Part shown: positions 55,451 to 64,000 of the stretch, in pieces | Position numbering within the stretch: position 1 is the first letter of the stretch | How the letters are laid out: the number at the start of each line of letters is the position of its first letter | Origin: Isoetes taiwanensis | Lineage: Eukaryota; Streptophyta; Lycopodiopsida; Isoetales; Isoetaceae | Reading direction: 5' to 3' | Assembly: GCA_021234155.1 (NCBI GenBank) | Contig: JAJEKV010000004.1 | Coordinates: 8,000,109-8,064,108 of the forward strand | Length of the DNA: 64,000 bases | Notes under the pieces: model-generated | What the model saw: the letters and a program-made list of their open reading frames with translations, nothing else | Told to the model about the DNA's origin: nothing | Databases searched by the model: none | Program-made: the position numbers and the translations under genes

Positions 55451-56610
55451 GTCACTTATATTTGGAAGTTGGTTACTAGGGGTATACGATGATGATCCCC
55501 GACGTGGTAGAACTTAAAAGCTTATACATGTCCTCCACTTTGGCTGCTCGTTGGCAGTGGGACAAAAACTAGCTAGTTTGTAAAAAGACTAGTCTAGACC
55601 AGTAAAAGTTGGTTTCTGATTCGTGGTCGGTTTCATCGTTTCTTGTAAAAAGCCCTCCGGGTCCTAGGATGCCCAAAAAGTCATACGCGGCGGGCGGCAC
55701 TAGGTTTTGGTGGACGTTGGGTTCAACGATGCCCCTAGTGTTGCCCCTAGGATCCGAAAACTTCCTCAAGGTGGGATTGTATCCTGCCTACAAAGTGTGC
55801 ATGTATGGCTAAAGTTTTGCCCAACGGATGTGTGGTGAGTTGGTATAGGCCTAGTAATGCCAAAATAAGTGTTCATTTGGTCATGGGTTCAAACCTTGCC
55901 AATGTCACTTATATTTGGAAGTTGGTTACTAGGGGTATACGATGATGATCCCCGACGTGGTAGAACTTAAAAGCTTATACATGTCCTCCTTTTTGGCTTT
56001 CGTTGGCGATGGGACAAAAACTAGCTAGTTTGTAAAAAGACTAGTCTAGACCAGTAAAAGTTGGTTTATAGATTACTGTGGCTGGTTTATGGTTTCTTTG
56101 TAAAAGCCCTCTCGGGTCCTAGGATGCCCAAAAGTCATGCACGTGGCGGCGGCACTAGGTGGTGACGTTGGGTTCAACGATGCCCCTAGTGTTGCCCCTA
56201 GGATCAAAAAACTTCCTCAAGGTGGGATTGTATCCCGCCTACAAAAGTGTGCATGTATGGCCAAAGTTTTGCCCAATCCGGATGTGTGGTGAGTTGGTAT
56301 AGGCCTAGTAATGCCAAAATAAGTGTTCATTTGGTCATGGGTTCAAACCTTGCCAATGTCACTTATATTTGGAAGTTGGTTACTAGGGGTATACGATGAT
56401 GATCCCCGACGTGGTAGAACTTAAAAGCTTATACATGTCCTCCACTTTGGCTGCTCGTTGGCAGTGGGACAAAAACTAGCTAGTTTGTAAAAAGACTAGT
56501 CTAGACCAGTAAAAGTTGGTTTACAGATTACTGTGGCTGGTTTACTGATTACTGTAAAAAGCCCTCTGGTCCTAGGATGCCCAAAAAGTCATACGTGGCA
56601 GGCGGCACTA
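55451..56610. repeat. 454-bp tandem repeat, 2.5 units
   Basis: Units begin GTCACTTATATTTGGAAGTT at 55451, 55904 and 56358. Units end TCATGGGTTCAAACCTTGCC, and CAAACCTTGC is additionally triplicated just before 55451. The last unit is cut off by a ~21-bp A run at 56610-56632. Confidence 0.95.
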
Positions 56611-56646
56611 GTAAAAAAAAAAAAAAAAAAAAGACCATTTCCATGT
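56611..56646. other. Poly(A) tract
   Basis: About 21 A residues between the tandem repeat and the dispersed repeat, compatible with a retroposition tail or a simple-sequence junction. Confidence 0.7.
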
Positions 56647-57135
56647 TGTATCTCACGACTTTGAAGCAAAAGAAAAATTTCTCAAATCAACAAGATGGAG
56701 CTAAAGATCTTCTAAAATCTGTCAAAAATGGGTCGTTCTGGCCCTCCAATCGTGCAAGAATGACTTGTTCCGGCCCAGGGCATGATCAAAAGCTGGAACT
56801 TGACAAATGAGAGCACGGTCACGGCAGCAAATCCGATGTGAATCGGCCCCGAAATTCAGCCTTGATCTAGTGCAAAAAACGAACCCTGAATTTTGTGCCT
56901 ACGAGTTCTTCGTTTTTCTGTTCCACAGCGCCAAATCTAGTGCACGTCCCATGAATTTTAAAATCTTGGCTATAAAGAGTACTCTAATTTCAAGTAGTTG
57001 AGAAACCGAGAATCCGAATTGTTACCTGGGCAAGCACAAGTGTGATTTCATCCTTATTTAAGTCAACAATTTAGGCCCAGATTCTACTACAGCGGCAAAT
57101 TGAGATCTTGATCGCAAGAAATATCAAGCTCTTGG
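56647..57135. repeat. Dispersed repeat, copy 2 (~490 bp)
   Basis: Same segment as 41677-42155, including GGCTATAAAGAGTACTC. It lies just beyond the 3' UTR of the TSO1-like gene, in antisense to it. Confidence 0.88.
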
Positions 57136-57443
57136 AAGCAAATTGCAAGAAGAATACATTTTTTTATTAACAGTATACAAAAATGACAATCACTTGTCTC
57201 GCGTAATTCCGAACTGCTAGTACTGGGATCCTTTTTTATTTAGAACAGAATCCCATATATTACATGTCAAACATCATCCTTCCCCCTTCCTTAAACGTAC
57301 AGTTTGAAATCCAGCAAGAACGTTACATGCATAACACAGCTAGCTCGGTTGTGCGTCGGCATTAAGATTAGATCGAATAACTTAAACGAATAGCTGTCCT
57401 GAAGCTCGATCTTATAGCAGGTCCTGCTAAATGAAGTACCCTG
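57136..57443 (-). other. Probable 3' UTR of the TSO1-like gene
   Basis: Non-coding sequence directly after the stop codon. Polyadenylation site not resolved. Confidence 0.4.
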
Positions 57444-60400
57444 TTAAATCTTAGAGTCCAGATTGCGAGGAGGTGTAACCCTCTTTCGTTTAGGCGAGCA
57501 AGTTATCATTGATGTTCTCAAAGGTGATTCTGATACTACTTCTTCGATGCTCTTGAGAAATCCTGGGCGCCGGACATCTTCTGCCATATCATCACTCACA
57601 CTGAATTGTGATGCAGACGGCAGAGGTGTTGTGGGAGTGTCCTGTAAATTTGGTTGTCGAAAGGGCATTGCATCTTCAACAACATAGACATCTGAAGTCC
57701 TTGTATTCTGACTATAACATGATGCAGTCATTCCACTGTCAGCAGTGGATGGAATGGGTCTGGTTGGATGTTGAGGGAGGGGAGTGAGAGTGCAAATATC
57801 ATCTAAAACATCCCAACGGGGAGAGAGTTGTGATATCTTGGAGATAGACCTGGGGGACATGCTGCTCTTGATTAACGAAGGTGCCTCTGAAATGCACCTG
57901 CTTATAAATGGCGTTGACACAGCATATGAAAGAGGAGTTAATTTTGTACTTTTTGATGGGGATCTAGGAAATTTGGGAATGCTGATGTTGGACAATGGTG
58001 ATTGTAACTGCTCTGTTGATCGTTTCCTTCCGCATTTTGTACCCGTGCTTTTGCCATGCCTGTAAAATGTTAAGCTATCAATAAATAACTACAAGGCCTC
58101 TTAAAATACTGGCATACATACCACACTTTTTCAAATGTGGGAGTGATTGGGGATAGTTCTTTGCAAGAACTTTTCTCAGTCTTTGCCAAATCACTTTGAT
58201 CACTGCCATGGTCCTTGTCACAGACATCAACAGCATCTTTCTCCTCTTCTTCTTCGTCTTGACCTACATCCAGGAGTGAGGGTGCATACAGAATTAAAAA
58301 ATTTCATAAAAAAATTGATCATCACCTTCTTTCTTGCCATAAACATTTTTACATCCTTCACATCTGCAGTCTTCAGAACATCCAACACCAGCCTATAGCA
58401 TGAGTGTCTATGTTATAAGGTCAATTTGTTTCAAGAAAAGACTACTCTGAAAGATAGATACTTACCTGGTAGCATTCACAATATTTTTTCAAGCACAATG
58501 ACTTTTTACAGTTGCATCCGCGCTTATGACGAGCTGATGCTGGAGTGTTTGCAGAATCGTCCTGAATTGAAAAGGGCTAGTTAAATACTTTAAACCTCCA
58601 TAATTTCTCACATAGATTTTTACCCCTTCAATAGGAGAAGGCTCAGCCGCTCGTATGATTTTAGGGGCAAAAGCTAGTGGATTGCGAGATTCTATTTGTT
58701 GACGTGTTCCAAGAACAGTTTCTTCATAGTCGGGCTTGTTAAAGCAATCGCGGCAAGTACAAGAATCCACACAATAAACACCAGCAGCAAAACACTCACA
58801 GTACCTGGATCCAAAGTAAACTTTTAGATCTTACAAGTTGATTATAACATGAGTCTCCTCAGAATAATAAACTAAAATTTAACAATATGACAAAAAAGGA
58901 GCTTCATGCAAAGGGAAGCTTGACAGGTTAATCCTAAACGCAATAAATGATGAGATTCCACAAACATCACACATACAGCTTGAGACATCTCGATTTCTTG
59001 CATTTGCAACGTTTGCATCCATCTCCAGGCTTCTCAACAGTTGTAGAAAGTTTTCTTTAATAGAATAAATAGCAAGGGCAAGGGCAAAGTATCAGCACAA
59101 GATTAATTCAAGATGCATACTTGCTAAACTGCACCAAGCTATTACCGTCTTTTTGGACTATCTGGACTCTCAGCCACTTCATGCAGACTTGCAGGACTCT
59201 GATTATCAGGTCCACCTTGGGATTTTCCATCCCATTCTTGGATTTGCAAGCCCACTGACAAGCTATCCAGATGTAAACCAACATTGGAGTGAATTTCTGA
59301 TGATAATGAGCCCCCAGAATGCTGGTCAGCATCCGCTAAAGTCTTGCAAGTTATAGGTTTTAATATCAAACCCAAAGCTTCCTCTGACAGTGGAGATGTA
59401 ATTTGATCCTTCGGTGATGTTCCTCCAATTTCGAAAGTACTGTCAAACATAGCTGATCCTTTTACTAAGGAGTACTGAGCTGAACTTGGAGAGTACTCTG
59501 CTGCATTATCCATACAACCGCTCAGTCTTCTTGCTTCAGATGCTGCAAAGTCTAAACATCTCCTGCGGACGACACGATGGTTGAGATTGCCGCCCTGTTG
59601 TGATGGTAGCAAAATCAGTTAATGGCCAAATTGTGAACAGCAACAAAAAGGTTATAACTGATTAAGAAGTACTCAAATACCATCAAAATTAAATACAATA
59701 CCAAGTTTGCGAGAATATTGACATACACATACAATGAATTCACAAACAATGAACTCCCAAAAAGGTTCTGGACCTTGCTCTTTGTTAAAAGCATATTACT
59801 CTGATGCCTAAAACATTGAACATTCCAACATTTTATCTCAGTTTGTGTCTTTGAGATGAAATGGTTTATCAGATGGTACAACAATTCTCTGTTTACCTCA
59901 CAAACTGCATATCATTAAATAATTGATAACATTCTATATGTCTATACCTAAACTGCTGAACAGATATTCAGAAGTTACCTTCTCAGCATGCACATTGGGC
60001 TCAACATTTGAACTTTCATCCAGTGTCAAATCTGAAGTATCATAAACCATCTTCATCTCTAATTTTTTAAGATCAGTTTGCTGGGAGGCAAAGCTGTTTC
60101 CACTTGAACAAGGTTCATCATTAGAAAGAGACAAGGAAGGAACCAGGATCTGAGAATCCTTTTTCTCATTCCCCAAGTCTCTGGCATCTGATGGCTGAGC
60201 AGATTCCAGATCAGAATAATGAGCAAGAGATCTGTGGATACCAATTTTTTCACCAGAATTCCCCTCCGATATGCTGCAATCTAGGTGGTGAGTGGTTAAC
60301 CTATCATTATCACCTAGAATGGTTCCGACAAAGGACACATCATATCCCTTTGTGCAAGCAGCGCTAGCAAATTCAGAAACATGACCAAAAGATGACGCAT

Positions 60401-61557
60401 GTTGCACTTCAGATAGCGGTAAAAATAATCTTTTGTTGTGTTCTACCACAGAACCTGCAACAAGTATTTGCTGTTTTCCATCTCCTAGAATCACATCCTT
60501 CTGTGATGACTCATGCGCCTTATAGCTGCAGCAACCAAAGAAGAAAGGTCAAACTACAAAATCCAATAATGCATTTCAACGTCAACCACCAACTACTTAC
60601 TTTCTGTAGACGCCAACTGCCTTTTGCAAGGCTAGCGGAGGAGACACAAAAACAGTAGGCGGAGGAGGAAAAGTCAACTCAGAATATGTTTGAGCAACGT
60701 GCACTTGTTTTGCTTGCTTGATTGGTGAAAGACTGCATAAATACTTGAAAAAGGGAGATCCCTGATGCACGCAAATCAATTAAGCAAATTAATATACTTG
60801 GCTCATAATACATTTGGCTACACACAATGTGTCCTATACTAAATAAATTAAACAGATAAACGGGCCACTCAACTATGGTATGCTTATAACGGCATCACAC
60901 TTTGCCCAGTCCTAAGAATGGACATATCTAAACTGCAATAACTCCAATATCCGAATCGCCGTTCTTCTAGTCCTTGGATGGTCTAACAATTAATTTAGTT
61001 GCTGTATTGACACATAAATACTATGCCATTTTGATCTTCCCAGATTGACTGTTCTTGATAGTGCTGTAGAAAAATATGGCATTTTTGTGTACATGTGTTT
61101 AGGATATTAGTGCATACATGTCTCTGCTTTCTATTTGCCTCAAAACTGGTAACTTTGGTGTGAAAAGAATGCAGGTGTCTTTGAAAGGGAGAATGCATAC
61201 AAGGGAGCTTAGAATGCATGTCCGGGAACCCCAAAGGCATGATTTAGATATCCATCTCCTTCTCCTAAAGAGAAGACACTAAATCTTTTCACCATACAAC
61301 TGTGGCCTCCAGCACTAGTTGTCCAATTTCTTTACTTCGTAAGCCCAAACAGTCCCATTCCTCCAATACCATGTCAGGTAAGCACGGATGTAGTACCCCA
61401 GTAATGATGGCAGATGAGCCCCCGAGTTTTAAAGCACAATGGTTAAGCCAAAGTAACACGCTGAACACAATACAACAGCAGCTTCCTATAAACAAAGACA
61501 AACCTGCAGATCGTTAGTCGCAGCAGACACGCCCTGGTCCCTGAGTGGTGAATCCAT
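57444..61557 (-). CDS. TSO1/CPP-like CXC-domain transcription regulator
   Basis: CPP proteins (TSO1, SOL, LIN54/Tesmin family) bind CHR promoter elements via two Cys-rich CXC domains and regulate the cell cycle in plants as DREAM-type components. Ten exons with GT-AG borders join in frame to 796 residues: 61557-61504, 60761-60601, 60525-59979, 59594-59146, 59054-58977, 58804-58624, 58561-58466, 58392-58326, 58263-58122 and 58059-57444. The N-terminus has the family signature [20 protein letters not shown] (residues 19-38) and [19 protein letters not shown] is near 265. CXC1 is [20 protein letters not shown] (~416-435) with ..[16 protein letters not shown]. The [10 protein letters not shown] spacer follows, then CXC2 [20 protein letters not shown] (~503-522) with [19 protein letters not shown]. 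All metal-binding Cys appear present, and the gene looks functional. Confidence 0.95.
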
Positions 61558-63170
61558 GACTAACTTGGTCCCATGAATATAAAAAACTGTCCCCACAGCA
61601 AGAATGCCTTGGGTTTACATGCTGAAGCCTTTTGTCAAATGCTGCAAAATATGCAAACGCAACTTGTTAAGCAATGCTATAGTTCCTTCTGCAATATGAC
61701 TCTGTGCATTCTAAGAACTAAAAACCTGGAGAGTTACCGCGAAAGCTATGGCCATACATTGCATCCGCATACCTATTGAAGTCATCTGGTTGCTCCAATT
61801 TGAAGCTCCAAAAATGGGTTTGGCTTGGCATCATTTGGGAGTCGTCGGCGACGGGCGGTGAGCGCCAAAACCTTCACTTGTATTTTGCCTGCGCGGGAAG
61901 AAGCTTTCATTGTTATGTCACTGGCACTTGCCGGTAACAGGATTAATCTGCTAACCGGGTCGTTATTAGGCTATTGATCAAATGAAATAATATAGTTAGT
62001 TTGTTTCTAATAAAGAAGCTTTGAGCAATGACGTGTGCCTGCATGATGAACCGCGTAGTGATCGTGAAAAGTATAAAATGCAACGCTTCAAAAGTCTTTT
62101 ATTGCAATATTGACCCGATTTGAGTTAAAATTCTAGAAATGGAAACCCTTTTCGGCTTCATGGTTTTAAATTTAGGAAGGTTTTCCTATGTTAAAACCAA
62201 AACGGTTAAAATAGAATCAACTAGTGGAAATGCAGGCTTGGGATGAAGGATAGGGTGGGGATAGAGAAGTTACATTCATGAAGCTTATTTTGACATGATT
62301 ATCTAGTAAAGTGATGGTGTGCTTTTGCTGTTGTTAGTGCTATATGATGAAATGTTAGTTATATGGGCTTTATACAAGTGTCATTTGAACATGGGAGGAA
62401 GCAAAATGAATGTATGTTTAAATCTACAGAGCTTACGTTTAACTTAGTTACTTGGTATTAGTAGAGATTATGACGATTTTGCTAATGAGTTTAAAACTAT
62501 ATGCAGTTTCTCTAGTTGTTGGACGGATTTTGTATTGTTGGTTAAGAAGAGGTTTATATGATGTATAACGAGTGAATTCCTTTCCTCTTTGTCACCTCAG
62601 TGTGACATTGAGAGGCACGAACTGAAAGTTGCTTAGCGCTTAAAAGTAATGCAAACTATACATATAGAGGTGCGATAGGGAAAGAGTGTGCAATTCTAAT
62701 TACTTGGTGTTACTAAAGATTATCACGGTTGACGAGTACACTGAACTACAAGCTTAGTAGTAGGTGTATTTCAGTACTTCTTTTTCATGCGGTTTCGAAT
62801 ACCTCCTGCCTTTGATGAAGAATGAGAACAGCAATGTTGGTTTAGTATGCGAATTTGGAATGCGTTTTTAGCAATAAGCATGTAATGCTTACCTCACACG
62901 CAATTGTTGCTGCAGTAGTAGTGTTTTGTTTGGCTAACGTCCTCAGTCATGATTGGCGACACAATCGACAATTGTTTCCTGTCCTTTATTCGTGATAGCA
63001 TTATGTATAATAGACCTGGGTTGAATGCCCTTCTCACAGCCATTATTGTGTTGCCTTCTATCATGGAGCTTTGGCTCTTGTGTCATGTCATGGTATACGC
63101 CAATGCAAGTGGGAATGTTCTCTTGAAGATGGTCTTGGGCCCTTGATGTTTGTATTCAACTAGTATTTAT
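61558..63170. other. Upstream of the TSO1-like gene, no gene recognised
   Basis: 5' UTR and promoter side of the minus-strand gene at the left. An unassigned 65-residue frame lies at 62949-63146. No RNA gene seen. Confidence 0.35.
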
Positions 63171-64000
63171 TTGGCATTGATGTTTTGGAAAGAGTTGACC
63201 ATGATTTCTGTTTCTCAAATTCTACACCTTATTGTAGTATTAGAACAAGTATTACACGATATGCATGTTATACGTAGCATGAATAACAAGAGGATATGCA
63301 AATTCTACAGCAGAAAATGTACTGCTTAGCAAGATTACTAAATTTCTATGCATATACAATGAAGAAGGTTCCCCAGAAAATCTATATATAGGAGCACTCG
63401 ACGAAATTTGTAAAGTCAAGTGCTTGACAAAGGTAACAATATGCTATACCTTTAGAAACAGCTAAGTTGGTTTTGTTCACAGAATAACAACTATAGAGAA
63501 TGCAGAGAACCATAAAACATGTAATTCATACATCGTAACAATAGTCAGATATAAAATCCCATGAGTGAGTATGAGCACAAATTTGTAAGGGTAATAATAA
63601 TTTGAGTCACTTAGCATGTGTAATTGTCATGGCTGCAATATTTATGGCTTTGAATCCTGCGAGACCAATAATACAATATAGTCTTAAAGTATGAACATCG
63701 AAACTATTCATTAAAGTTGCAGTCTCGGCAAGCAACATATAGAAATGCTAAGAGCCATTAGCAAAGCTTATCATAACAAAAAATGTACATCTCAATGTCC
63801 GTTTGACGTTGATTTGTTGGAGAGAGTTGTCAATGTGGACATGATTTTTGTGTCTCAAATTCTACACCTTATTATAGTGTTAGAACAAGTATTACATGGT
63901 ATGCATAGATACGATGCATGAATAATAAGATAAGATAAGATAAGATGATATGCAAATTCTACAGCAAAAAGCAAAAAGGGTATTGCTTAGCAAGACTACT
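63171..64000. repeat. Direct repeat ~170-200 bp, copies 460 bp apart
   Basis: 63171-63340 and 63802-64000 share TCTCAAATTCTACACCTTAT and TTAGAACAAGTATTACA through to CTTAGCAAGA(T/C)TACT. The second copy has an extra (AAGAT)n run and reaches the window edge. The arrangement resembles a tandem repeat or a terminal-repeat miniature (TRIM-like) element, undecided. Confidence 0.75.

Overview
This is nuclear DNA of a land plant. It has plant-type multi-exon genes (cyclase-associated protein, TSO1/CPP-like), fragments of plant families (PHT1 phosphate transporter, NPF transporter, bHLH95/ZHOUPI-like bHLH), tRNA-iMet-primed Copia and Gypsy elements, and CACTA-, hAT- and LINE-type transposons. An apparently intact Penelope-like reverse transcriptase without a visible endonuclease, plus compact introns, makes me lean weakly towards a non-seed plant (bryophyte, lycophyte or fern). 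The species cannot be named from this window.

Layout. From 1 to 2.8 kb are LINE 3' ends and a 29-bp-periodic GTGATTCC array. From 2838 to 21991 lies a nested transposon block that can be solved base by base. A Ty1/Copia element on the minus strand (2843-21986, duplication AATTA) has a LINE in its 3' LTR (2863-15811). The LINE carries an 8.3-kb CACTA-like element inside its ORF (4862-13182, duplication TAT), and the Copia pol carries a hAT-type element (17130-18852, 8-bp duplication TTCTAATG). The CACTA-like element holds a captured bHLH gene fragment. From 23107 to 25531 is an intact 10-exon CAP gene on the minus strand. From 28611 to 39254 is a Ty3/Gypsy chromovirus on the minus strand with 1.5-kb LTRs.

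The most exciting object is inside that Gypsy element. Between the 5' LTR and gag it carries two extra genes, each with its own TATA box and each preceded by two copies of a ~70-bp inverted-repeat motif. The first (37096-35966) encodes a divergent histone H3. It starts with the H3 tail MARTK-[stop]-TAR, continues with a ~280-residue charged linker, and ends with an H3 histone fold that aligns without gaps to canonical H3 over its last 87 residues. The second (about 35340-33914) is an unrecognised protein. Both are broken by a few nonsense codons that look like C-to-T decay, and the pol gene has lost protease and most of RT, so this copy is a fossil of an element that once encoded its own histone.

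From 39.3 to 51.6 kb are a PHT1 pseudogene, two exons of an NPF transporter next to a duplicated TATA-bearing segment, small tandem duplications and largely empty DNA. From 51.6 to 55.4 kb is the Penelope-like RT (689 residues, open, YIDD), preceded by repeated copies of its first exon. From 55.45 to 56.6 kb is a 454-bp tandem repeat. From 57444 to 61557 is an intact 10-exon TSO1-like CXC-domain gene on the minus strand. The last 2.4 kb has no recognisable gene.
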